Origin: Xylanibacter ruminicola Ga6B6
GTDB taxonomy: Bacteria; Bacteroidota; Bacteroidia; Bacteroidales; Bacteroidaceae
Direction of reading: 5' to 3'
NCBI RefSeq assembly: GCF_000687715.1
Contig: NZ_JHXD01000028.1
Location: 1-33,357 of the forward strand
DNA length: 33,357 nt
Below the pieces are notes generated by a model. It was given only the letters and a program-made list of their open reading frames with translations. It did no database searches and was not told the DNA's origin. Shown in pieces: positions 6,346 to 13,582 of this stretch; position 1 is the stretch's first letter, and each line of letters begins with the position of its first letter. Position numbers and translations under genes: made by a program.

Positions 6346-6642
6346 ATGAGTACCCAGATGATGAGCCAGCAAATTGCCGAGTACTTCAAGACACAACCTG
6401 TCGTGAAGGCCTGGATTTTTGGCTCATATTCGCGTAATGAGCAGAGACCATGGAGCGATGTCGATATCCTCGTTCAGTATGACAGAAGTCGTCCTATTGG
6501 TCTGATGAAAATTGCAGGTATGAAGGTGGATCTCGAAGATTTGTTGAAATGCGAGGTTGATCTTGTGGAAGAAGGCACACTTCGTCCATGGGCTGTGGAA
6601 AGCGTAAACCGTGATAAAAAACTGATTTATGAGAGAGCATAG
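6346..6642 (+). CDS. MNT-family minimal nucleotidyltransferase (antitoxin-like)
   Basis: From the chosen start this is a 98-aa protein with the classic MNT pattern: W-I-F-G-S-Y-S-R (GS at 26-27, R30), then SDVDIL (D38, D40), and a third acidic residue in EVDLV (D72). These form the metal-binding triad of DNA polymerase beta-type nucleotidyltransferases. MNT proteins usually pair with a HEPN (DUF86) RNase as a toxin-antitoxin module in which MNT adds AMP to the HEPN toxin. Here the partner's start codon (6629) overlaps the end of this gene, as in intact modules, but the partner is broken. Upstream in-frame codons from 6289 exist, but the -7 element lies inside them, so I start at 6346. All catalytic residues appear intact. 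Confidence 0.85.
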   Translation: MSTQMMSQQIAEYFKTQPVVKAWIFGSYSRNEQRPWSDVDILVQYDRSRPIGLMKIAGMKVDLEDLLKCEVDLVEEGTLRPWAVESVNRDKKLIYERA

Positions 6643-6717
6643 CAAACCATAAAACCGGAGAAATTGGTCGATATTTTAGAATATGCGGCAGATAGGGACG
6701 AAATAATTCTCCATTAA
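6629..6717 (+). pseudogene. HEPN (DUF86) toxin remnant, frameshifted and truncated
   Basis: The ATG at 6629 overlaps the end of the MNT gene and reads MREHSKP before a stop at 6650-6652. In another frame, from 6655, the sequence continues PEKLVDILEYAADRDEIILH and then stops (6715-6717). Together these match the N-terminus of DUF86 HEPN partners (typically MRE...RLLDILEAIDRIE). The rest of the roughly 110-aa protein, including its RxxxxH active site, is absent before the next gene at 6812. The toxin has therefore been lost by a frameshift near 6650 and a deletion or decay. The remaining gap 6718-6811 carries only a possible weak promoter (TATCTTCG at 6774-6781) for the next gene. Confidence 0.7.
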
Positions 6718-6811
6718 GTAATGCTATCGAGATTAAACGGCAGGTAACGACAACTTGCCCGGATTGGATTGTGTATCTTCGTGATGTATTAATCATTAAC
6801 GAAGTATTACA

Positions 6812-7228
6812 ATGAAAGAAAATTTAAATGACGTTCGATTATCGGCCCATTTTATGCTGGGCGAGTTTATTAATCTGCAGAAATATGCGGATAACATCCC
6901 TACCATGCAGGCGGTGGTTAACTTGACTTATGGTTGCCACATGCTATTGGAGCCTGCCCGTAAGGTGGTTGGGCCCATCATCATCAACTCCGGGTTTCGC
7001 TGTAGTCGGGTGAACGCTTTGGTTGGTGGCGTTAATAACTCGCAGCACCTACTTGGTCAGGCTGCGGATATCCGCCCTAAGGACGCACGACAGTTCCAAC
7101 GGCTTATAGAATTCCTGAAGGCGCAAAACCAAACCGACCAGCTCCTTACTGGCAACGGCTGGCTACACATCTCATGGAATCCCATCGCCACACCAAGGCA
7201 TGATGTTAGAGTAGGGTACTATAAGTAA
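6812..7228 (+). CDS. M15 family peptidase (phage-lysin-like)
   Basis: This 138-aa protein shows the zinc D-Ala-D-Ala carboxypeptidase/endolysin pattern of the Peptidase_M15_3 group: SGFR at 60-63, S-x-H79-x2-G-x-A-x-D86 (SQHLLGQAAD), and the third zinc ligand H119 in GWLHISW. The length matches single-domain members. It has no signal peptide, as in phage lysins that need a holin or prophage context. It would cut peptide crosslinks in peptidoglycan. Lysin genes (amidase or M15) regularly accompany the HU/DUF4248/smalltalk set in Bacteroidales; here it lies on the opposite strand, beyond the two-gene cargo and the MNT/HEPN remnant. Confidence 0.9.
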   Translation: MKENLNDVRLSAHFMLGEFINLQKYADNIPTMQAVVNLTYGCHMLLEPARKVVGPIIINSGFRCSRVNALVGGVNNSQHLLGQAADIRPKDARQFQRLIEFLKAQNQTDQLLTGNGWLHISWNPIATPRHDVRVGYYK

Positions 7229-7292
7229 CATGGAGCAGGACATTTTTCTGGATATGTTTTTTGCTTTTTTCTTTGTTTTTATCCATTTCGTG

Positions 7293-7323
7293 CTTGTAAA
7301 TCCAAAAACTATTTGTATCTTTG
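7293..7323 (+). promoter_or_regulatory. Promoter of the 825-aa lipoprotein
   Basis: CTTG at 7293-7296 (near-consensus -33), a 19-nt spacer and TATCTTTG at 7316-7323 followed by CA. A short GGAG lies before the ATG at 7349. Confidence 0.65.
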
Positions 7324-7348
7324 CAACAGTAATTAAAACTATTGGAGT

Positions 7349-9826
7349 ATGAAGAAAAACTATTTTTGCATGAGAAAAAGAATCCTTTGGTTCCTCACCA
7401 CAGTGATACTGTGCGGAACAACAGCAGTAGCACTCAGCTCCTGCTTAGGCAACTACGACAATCCCGCCGCCCAGACCCCTCTCGGCGGTAAGATTGTAGG
7501 CAAGTGGTATGCAGAAACTCCTAAACAGGTAACCCTTGGCACGGGCGAGAATGCCGTGGAATGCGCCAAGGTGGTGCTCTGCGGTACGTTCGATGCCGAC
7601 GGCGAGGGCTTCTGGTCACTCATCCTGGTGGATAAGCAGAACCGCGCCATTCAGCCGGTAGGTAAAGATGGTAAGGAACATCCCTATTACGCCAACTGCA
7701 AATACGGCGTGACGGGAAACAACGTCGATGTGGAGCTGACTGCCAACTATCTGCCCACTTCGCAGATGGAATGGACGTTCAACTACAACGGCACCTGTCT
7801 GCAGACGAAGTACGAAGACAGAATTATAGACCTCCATCCCATCACGACCGGGGAGGACGCCATGTTCCAGGAGTGGATGCAGCAGTTGGGCTTCGGCGCT
7901 TCCGCCGACAACTATAACATCAACGACAAGGACATCACTACCGAGAACTGGCGACAGACGGAGGCCATCTACATCTACGACGGTGTGGGTGCCGACGTCA
8001 CCGACGAGAAAGGCCGCACGGGCTACACAACGGTGAACCTGCCTTGGTACAAGGGCGACAAGCTGACCAATCTGCCCGATGGCTTCTGCGACGACATCAC
8101 GCCTGAGATGGGTTGGGAGTGGGTGCTCAACCGATGCGGCAGTCGTGTCACCGTGAACAACAACTTCTTCGCCCTCTATAACAAATATACTGGCATCCTG
8201 CGTTTCTTCTATTATATGCCGCAGGGCACCAATACGGGCAACGACCATGTATGGCAGGTGTCGATGACCGACAACCTCGCCACACACACCACCATCCCTT
8301 ACGGCGTGCCTAATGACCGCACCTTCAGTAACAAGGCTGCCATCAACCAGACGGGGCAGGGCACCTTTATGGACTATATCACCCCCTGGGTTGACTATAG
8401 GAGCAACGATGGCCTGATAGTGCCCAACGCAGGCTGGTGGGCATTCGACGTGGACCTGTCGCTCACTCGCTCCGAGGCCATCAGCAACGACGACAACATC
8501 AAGTTGCAGATGCGCTCGTGGAACACCACACACACCTCGCTTTACAGCACCATGATGGCCAATATCGACGGTGAGATGAAGGGTTCCTTCGAGGGACAAA
8601 CAAAAACGCCTCTTATCGCCAGCTCGTCGAAGGGTCTCTTCGGTCGTGTTGGCGACCTCGTAAAGCTGGGCACCAAGATTACGAATACAGTCAAGGACAT
8701 CTATTCGGGCAATGCCGTTGGTGCTATCAAGGGTGGTGTCGATCTCGCCAAGAACGGTGCCAGCCTCGCCTCGGGCAAGACCAAGGCAAGTGGTGGTGCA
8801 ACGAGCGGCACTTTCGACGGCACTTTTGAGGGTACCATCAATATGATGATGAACGGAACCATCAATACCGACGGTGTCATCCAGGGCTCACAGCCCACTG
8901 TGGGCGTCGCTTCGCCTACGTTCTACCTCAAGGACTTCGAAACCAAGAACTCCCTCCTCGGCCAGGGTGTGTGGAATATCAAGAAAACCCCGATGGTGTA
9001 TGTTGTCAACAGCCAAAACGGTGTGTTTTATTGGACGGAAGATGTTCTCCAGAAAATCTTTGCTGGTAACTGGCAGTTTTTCGACCCCAGCAGTATAGAG
9101 GTGGAATTGAACCCTAATGTGTTCCCCGAGGACGAGATTGAATGGATGCAGGTGGATGCCATAGCAGGCGCACGCAAAGAAATGAGTTGGAAGGGAACCG
9201 ACCCCTTCCGTCAGGCTATTGGCTTAAAAGCTATGGCAGATATAACATACAAGACACAAGATAGAGACCATTTTGAATTTTCTATTTACTATGGAGAGGA
9301 TGTTAACAACTATGTCTTTAATTTTGTGGGAGCAGGCGACTTCGACGGACAAACCATTGAGGGTATGTCATACCCTGTACAGTTCGACTCAGTAAAAACA
9401 GACTTCAAAGCAAACATCGAAGTTGAACAGGAACTTCATTTCTTCGGGTGTGGGACAACAGATTTTATCATAGAGCCTCAAATAACATGTGCAAACGGAA
9501 GGCATTTTGTTGATAGTGATCATGGTGTTAATATACCATCGATATGCTTTGACGCCCCCTGCTACTTCCCTGCCGTCGAAATCAACGTGACCGTTCAGGT
9601 GAAGCTGAAATCCCTTGACCAACCGATTATTCTGAGCCGCATCTATCTGCCTGACTACCAATACCTGGAAATCAGCAAAGATAAAGCAAAAGTGCTGGAA
9701 GTCATCGACCGCATTTATGCGAAGAAGAACCTCAGCCCGAAGACGAAGGGCCACACCCAGAGCTACGACTTCCAGGCAGCCCGCATCAACAAGTGCTTCA
9801 AGCTGCTCTTCGGCTACTCCAGATAA
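7349..9826 (+). CDS. Large secreted lipoprotein of unknown function (825 aa)
   Basis: The N-terminus has a basic region, a hydrophobic core and a lipobox ending ALSSC (Cys32), so this is a lipoprotein, probably on the outer membrane. A second in-frame Met at codon 8 could be the true start. The first domain (about 45-160: GKIVGKWYAE...TFDADGEGFW...) resembles the lipocalin-like beta domains common in Bacteroidales lipoproteins. The centre (about 430-510) is low-complexity, with many Gly, Thr and Lys, including SGGATSGTFDGTFEGTINMM. The C-terminal part is beta-rich and ends with a short basic helix (ARINKCFKLLFGYSR). I do not recognise the protein as a whole. An AT-rich patch (about 9235-9545) interrupts otherwise GC-rich coding sequence. 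It stands alone between its own promoter and the hairpin and terminator downstream. Confidence 0.8.
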   Translation: MKKNYFCMRKRILWFLTTVILCGTTAVALSSCLGNYDNPAAQTPLGGKIVGKWYAETPKQVTLGTGENAVECAKVVLCGTFDADGEGFWSLILVDKQNRAIQPVGKDGKEHPYYANCKYGVTGNNVDVELTANYLPTSQMEWTFNYNGTCLQTKYEDRIIDLHPITTGEDAMFQEWMQQLGFGASADNYNINDKDITTENWRQTEAIYIYDGVGADVTDEKGRTGYTTVNLPWYKGDKLTNLPDGFCDDITPEMGWEWVLNRCGSRVTVNNNFFALYNKYTGILRFFYYMPQGTNTGNDHVWQVSMTDNLATHTTIPYGVPNDRTFSNKAAINQTGQGTFMDYITPWVDYRSNDGLIVPNAGWWAFDVDLSLTRSEAISNDDNIKLQMRSWNTTHTSLYSTMMANIDGEMKGSFEGQTKTPLIASSSKGLFGRVGDLVKLGTKITNTVKDIYSGNAVGAIKGGVDLAKNGASLASGKTKASGGATSGTFDGTFEGTINMMMNGTINTDGVIQGSQPTVGVASPTFYLKDFETKNSLLGQGVWNIKKTPMVYVVNSQNGVFYWTEDVLQKIFAGNWQFFDPSSIEVELNPNVFPEDEIEWMQVDAIAGARKEMSWKGTDPFRQAIGLKAMADITYKTQDRDHFEFSIYYGEDVNNYVFNFVGAGDFDGQTIEGMSYPVQFDSVKTDFKANIEVEQELHFFGCGTTDFIIEPQITCANGRHFVDSDHGVNIPSICFDAPCYFPAVEINVTVQVKLKSLDQPIILSRIYLPDYQYLEISKDKAKVLEVIDRIYAKKNLSPKTKGHTQSYDFQAARINKCFKLLFGYSR

Positions 9827-9863
9827 ATCGTGAATGTGAGAATTACGCAAAACGCTGTAGTCA

Positions 9864-9900
9864 TGGGGACAGGCACCTGGGTATGGGTGCCAGTTCCCCA
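9864..9900. repeat. REP-like imperfect hairpin
   Basis: TGGGGACAGGCACC (9864-9877) and GGTGCCAGTTCCCCA (9886-9900) form a GC-rich stem with one bulge and an 8-nt loop. The GGGGACAGGCACC word is typical, in my memory, of REP/RAYT-associated palindromes in many bacteria. It sits in intergenic DNA 38 nt after a stop codon, as REPs do. No T-run follows it; the real terminator is further on. Confidence 0.55.
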
Positions 9901-9912
9901 AAGATGAGAATA

Positions 9913-9946
9913 GAGAAACGGAAGTCAGCGGCTTCCGTTTCTTTTC
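9913..9946 (+). terminator. Intrinsic terminator of the 825-aa lipoprotein gene
   Basis: The stem GAAACGGAAG/CTTCCGTTTC (9915-9924 with 9932-9941) has a 7-nt loop and is followed by TTTTCGT. It is about 90 nt past the lipoprotein stop codon. Confidence 0.75.
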
Positions 9947-9986
9947 GTCTGGGTGGTGCTTTTGTGAGAAAATAATCGGGGAAACG

Positions 9987-10018
9987 TTTGCTGCTTAGTA
10001 TCTTATTTCGTATTTTTG
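9987..10018 (+). promoter_or_regulatory. Promoter of the beta-helix protein
   Basis: TTTG (9987-9990), a 20-nt spacer and TATTTTTG (10011-10018) followed by CA are a full consensus match. The ATG at 10027 follows by only 8 nt, so the mRNA is probably leaderless or nearly so. Confidence 0.75.
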
Positions 10019-10026
10019 CAAGCGAT

Positions 10027-12336
10027 ATGAGAGTGATTAGTAATAACTATACCCGCTGGCATTTGCTTGTGATGCTATTGCTGGCAGTAGCGACGGTTGA
10101 GGCGCAGACTGTATGGAGACTGCAGTTGGATGAACATCATCTGCTGCTGGATGCGGATGCTGAATCGGCTGATAATCAAGCGTTTGTGTTTAACGACTTC
10201 CAGGAGGCGGTGAAGCATCTGGGAGATAGTTGTGTGCTGTATGTGGCGCCGGGGGTGTACTGGGTGGACGATCCTGACGATCCTGAAATCAAAGTGGGGA
10301 AGGACGGACGAGAGCCTTTCGGATGCGTCGTCAGATGTAGGAATCTGCGCATCATCGGACTCGACCCTCAGGCGCAGAATACCGTGCTGGCGGCCCAACG
10401 CGGACAGACGCAAGGGGCCATCGGCAACTTCACGATGCTCGACATCTGGAGCGACTCGCTGGTGGTGGAGAACCTGACGCTGGGCAACTTCTGCAACGTG
10501 GATCTGGACTATCATCAAAATCCCGCACTCTCGCGGAAGAAGCGGAGCGACGCCATCACGCAGGCTCACGTAGGCTACGTGCACGGACGCTCGCTCACAG
10601 CACGCAACGTGCGCTTTATCAGCCGGCTGAACCTGAACCCGCTCAATGGCGCCGAGCATTCCTACTACGAGAACTGCCACTTCGAATGTACCGACGACGC
10701 GATGAACGGGACCGCCGTCTATCGCCATTGCACGATAGACCTCTACGGCCAGAAGCCCTTCTGGAGCACCTTTGGACGGGGAGCGATGTTTGTGGACTGC
10801 GACTTCAACGTGATGACCAATAACCGCGAGATGTATTTCTGCAAGCAGGGTGGGCCGTTGACGCTCATCGACTGTCGCTACCATGCGCCCTCAGACAGCA
10901 TCTATATCGGTTGGACAGCCTATCCGCAGAAGTGGCTGCGTTGCTATCAGAAAAACTTTACATTCAACGGCAAACCTTACATCATAGGCAGCCGACAACG
11001 GGAGAACACCATCGTGATCGACGCGCTGGCCGTGCAGCCCGACGAGCCACCATATCTCGCCATCAGCCGACACGAAGCTGAGATGCAGGTGGGAGGCCAG
11101 CCGCTCAGACTCCACGTGCGGTCGGAAGGTCGGAAGGTGGTGTGGCAGATACCTGCACCCTACAATCAGATAGCAGCACTCGACACAGCCACAGGCGACT
11201 CGGTCGTGGTGTCGGTAGCCTGCGATCTCATCGGCGAGCCAGTCTGCTTCCCTGTGACGGCCTATGCCGTAGATAGCAGAAACGTAGGTGCAGTAGCCGT
11301 GTGTCAGTTGACGATACAGCCGCCCTTGTCGGCAGCACCAAATTTCTTGAAAGAACCTGTCGTAAAAATCAAGGATGGCGTGGCCCGGATTGACTACCAG
11401 CTCGACCTGCAGGGACGCAAAGACCAGTCGCGCATCGTATGGGGCCGACTGGATAGCGACGACTGCCAGCAGGAGGCCTTTCTGGCCGATAGTAATGATG
11501 GTCCGCAGTATGCCTACAAGCTGCGCCCCAGCGACGTAGGTCGCCGACTGATAGTGAGCTTGCGTCCGGCGAGCGACAGGAGTGTGAAAGGAGAACTGAC
11601 GCAGGTGGTGAGCAGGCAGATTCGTGCGAAAGACATCAATCAGCCATACCGTCTGGAGACTGATTTTAGCGATATCTGTTGCAATACCAGCAAGGGTTTG
11701 GTGCCCGATGCCTGGCAGGCTGACGGCTATAAGCCTGCCGACACAGCCGAATATCCATGGACCTTCGACCCCAAGAAACCGATGTGGGAGTATGGCGAAG
11801 TATTCAACGGCGCTGTGGGCCGTGGTTTGCTGCAGGCCCAGCGTGGTGCCCGACTGATGTACACACCAGCCCAGGGCAGCTATCGTGACATGACGCTGAC
11901 GCTACAGGTGGACCCCACGAAGACGGCAGGACAGGGCTTCGGCTCTGCCACCGGACAGTATATGGACGTGTGCCTGAAGTTCGACACCCATACACTTACA
12001 GGCTATGGCCTGCGCATCATCCGCACCACCAAGCATGCCAAAGCGGTAGATTTCTATCTTGTGGCTTATCATAATGGTAAGGTCAGCCAGATATCCGAGG
12101 CCGTCAGCGCCACCTGCTATCGCACCGGATGCACCATCAGTCTCGCTGTAAAAGGACGCCTGTTGACAGCTCATGTGGAGACAGCAACGCCAAAGCCACA
12201 AGAGAGCTCGTTGCCCCATGTGGTAGATCTGAGCGCACAGATAGAGCCGGTGCCCTTTGGCGGTATCGCCATCCAGCACACCGGCTCGTGCGGCGAGAGC
12301 ACCACCATGCTCCACCACCTCGTAGCTACTTGGTGA
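10027..12336 (+). CDS. Secreted beta-helix protein, pectinesterase/pectate lyase-like
   Basis: From the chosen start this is a 769-aa protein. A signal peptide (MRVISNNYTRWHLLVMLLLA ... VEAQ) is followed by a right-handed beta-helix of pectinesterase type: a YVAPGVYWVDDP turn, NLRIIGLDPQ, LVVENLTLGN and YYENCHFECTDDAMNGTAVY rungs. The later part has Ig-like segments and a C-terminal jelly-roll-like domain. Such proteins act on plant polysaccharides such as pectin. I could not place the catalytic Asp/Arg of CE8 with confidence, so the activity (esterase, lyase or binding only) is open. An upstream in-frame Met at 9988 lies inside the promoter, hence the start at 10027. It converges with an esterase gene, consistent with a polysaccharide-use locus, but no SusC/SusD pair is adjacent. 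Confidence 0.65.
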   Translation: MRVISNNYTRWHLLVMLLLAVATVEAQTVWRLQLDEHHLLLDADAESADNQAFVFNDFQEAVKHLGDSCVLYVAPGVYWVDDPDDPEIKVGKDGREPFGCVVRCRNLRIIGLDPQAQNTVLAAQRGQTQGAIGNFTMLDIWSDSLVVENLTLGNFCNVDLDYHQNPALSRKKRSDAITQAHVGYVHGRSLTARNVRFISRLNLNPLNGAEHSYYENCHFECTDDAMNGTAVYRHCTIDLYGQKPFWSTFGRGAMFVDCDFNVMTNNREMYFCKQGGPLTLIDCRYHAPSDSIYIGWTAYPQKWLRCYQKNFTFNGKPYIIGSRQRENTIVIDALAVQPDEPPYLAISRHEAEMQVGGQPLRLHVRSEGRKVVWQIPAPYNQIAALDTATGDSVVVSVACDLIGEPVCFPVTAYAVDSRNVGAVAVCQLTIQPPLSAAPNFLKEPVVKIKDGVARIDYQLDLQGRKDQSRIVWGRLDSDDCQQEAFLADSNDGPQYAYKLRPSDVGRRLIVSLRPASDRSVKGELTQVVSRQIRAKDINQPYRLETDFSDICCNTSKGLVPDAWQADGYKPADTAEYPWTFDPKKPMWEYGEVFNGAVGRGLLQAQRGARLMYTPAQGSYRDMTLTLQVDPTKTAGQGFGSATGQYMDVCLKFDTHTLTGYGLRIIRTTKHAKAVDFYLVAYHNGKVSQISEAVSATCYRTGCTISLAVKGRLLTAHVETATPKPQESSLPHVVDLSAQIEPVPFGGIAIQHTGSCGESTTMLHHLVATW

Positions 12337-12391
12337 AGACATTGTGTGATACACTCTTGCCATCTGGAAAACGATGGCCTTATAACTCTTA

Positions 12392-13513
12392 CTACTTGAT
12401 TTTTACCGTAATCTGGGCGGGGAACATGTAAGCCGGATCGTTACGCTGGTAAAGGGTGCGGCGCAGGGTGCCGGGCTGGGTTTTTACCTTGCCCTTGAAC
12501 AGCTTGCGGCCCTGATACATAACGGTAACGGGCTTTTTAAGATCTACCATCTCCTGGCACAGCGAGAGTGTGAGCTGCGAATAGTCGCAACGGGTGATGG
12601 TAATGGTGTTGCCATCTATTTGGGCGCGTACCTCCTTTTCGCGCGATAGCTCGTTAACGGGGGCTGTGAGCCAGTAGAAGTATGGGGTAACCACATCGGC
12701 CTGATGCCATACCACGCGCTTAGGGTAGGGGTTACGCTGATACTTGGCCATCCACGTAACAGCCACGGTATCAACACGATCCATCCAATGGCCCTTGCCT
12801 TCAACGATATGTCCTTCGTGGATGTAGCCCTCGGGATCGGCTGCGTGCAGCGAGTCCATCTCTACGATACGGTCCTGGCAGCGGTACACACGATCGTAGG
12901 CATCATCAAGCTGCCCGCACCAGATCATGAATGGGGTGTTACGCAGATTCAGGAGCGATACATCGCCTGGGTGACCAGCCATCATCGAGGCGGCTGCCCA
13001 ATGGTCGGCCATGCGGGGGCCAAGGCGCCACACGCCATCGCCACCGGCCGAGTAACCCATGATGTAAACCTTGTTGGGATTTACATCGCAGTAGGCCTGC
13101 ATCATCATGATAATCTGACGGTAGAACGTGTCGTCCTCGGGACGGAAATGAAGGTCCCATGTGTTGGTGATGGCTCGCGGACTGAGATAAACGGCACCCT
13201 GTGGGCGATACAGTCGCTTCTGGTTTTCCCATTGCTGATCGTTAAGTTCGGCAGGGGCGCCGCCACCGCCATGCAGCGAGATGTAAAGGGCGTAGCCATC
13301 GGCTGGCTTGGGGCCATAGATGCTCCAATGCAGTTTCATTGTAAGACTGTCGTTTACCAGTACCTTATTGCGGTAGGCATCGGCAAACACGGTACGTACT
13401 GAGTCCTTCCACTCGTTGATGAGTGTTTGCTCGTCGGTTGTAGCTGCACTCGCGCCGAATGCAGTAGTGAGCCACATTAGTAAGATAGTTAGTTGCTTTG
13501 CTTTCATTGTCAT
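12392..13513 (-). CDS. Secreted alpha/beta-hydrolase esterase (CE1/PHB depolymerase-like)
   Basis: This 373-aa protein has a signal peptide (about 1-24, cut near GASA-A). It shows the oxyanion loop SLHGGGG (79-85), the nucleophile in GYSAGG (Ser155), an acid in CGQLDDAYD (Asp203 or Asp204) and a catalytic His in GKGHWMD (His242). This is the pattern of secreted carbohydrate or feruloyl esterases and PHB depolymerase-like enzymes. The C-terminal ~100 residues form an added beta domain. It would remove acyl or phenolic esters from plant polysaccharides in the periplasm or outside. A Met two codons in (13507) is an equal start candidate. It lies about 70 nt downstream of the nifJ stop, past a moderate terminator, and converges with the beta-helix gene, which suits joint action on pectin-like substrates. 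Confidence 0.75.
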   Translation of the reverse strand: MTMKAKQLTILLMWLTTAFGASAATTDEQTLINEWKDSVRTVFADAYRNKVLVNDSLTMKLHWSIYGPKPADGYALYISLHGGGGAPAELNDQQWENQKRLYRPQGAVYLSPRAITNTWDLHFRPEDDTFYRQIIMMMQAYCDVNPNKVYIMGYSAGGDGVWRLGPRMADHWAAASMMAGHPGDVSLLNLRNTPFMIWCGQLDDAYDRVYRCQDRIVEMDSLHAADPEGYIHEGHIVEGKGHWMDRVDTVAVTWMAKYQRNPYPKRVVWHQADVVTPYFYWLTAPVNELSREKEVRAQIDGNTITITRCDYSQLTLSLCQEMVDLKKPVTVMYQGRKLFKGKVKTQPGTLRRTLYQRNDPAYMFPAQITVKIK

Positions 13514-13526
13514 TTAGTGTTTTTGT

Positions 13527-13559
13527 GAAAAGAGGTGGAACTCTTTGAGCCCCACCTCT
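13527..13559 (-). terminator. Terminator of nifJ
   Basis: AGAGGTGG (13531-13538) pairs with CCACCTCT (13552-13559). On the minus strand the stem ends in a short run of four T. It lies 24 nt past the nifJ stop and before the esterase gene, so some read-through is possible. Confidence 0.6.
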
Positions 13560-13582
13560 CTTAATATACTATTCAGGAAAAA

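Noticed and set aside
7616..8599. Long open frame on the minus strand (327 codons) opposite the lipoprotein gene
   Set aside because: It is antisense to a gene with a signal peptide, promoter and terminator; composition (many His, Val, Gly) is that of a shadow frame in GC-rich DNA.
10075..10884. Minus-strand frame of 269 codons opposite the beta-helix gene
   Set aside because: Shadow of a well-supported secreted protein; no promoter or family resemblance.
12359..12378. Small stem GCCATC/GATGGC between convergent genes, considered as a terminator
   Set aside because: The stem is only 6 bp and neither strand has a T-run after it.
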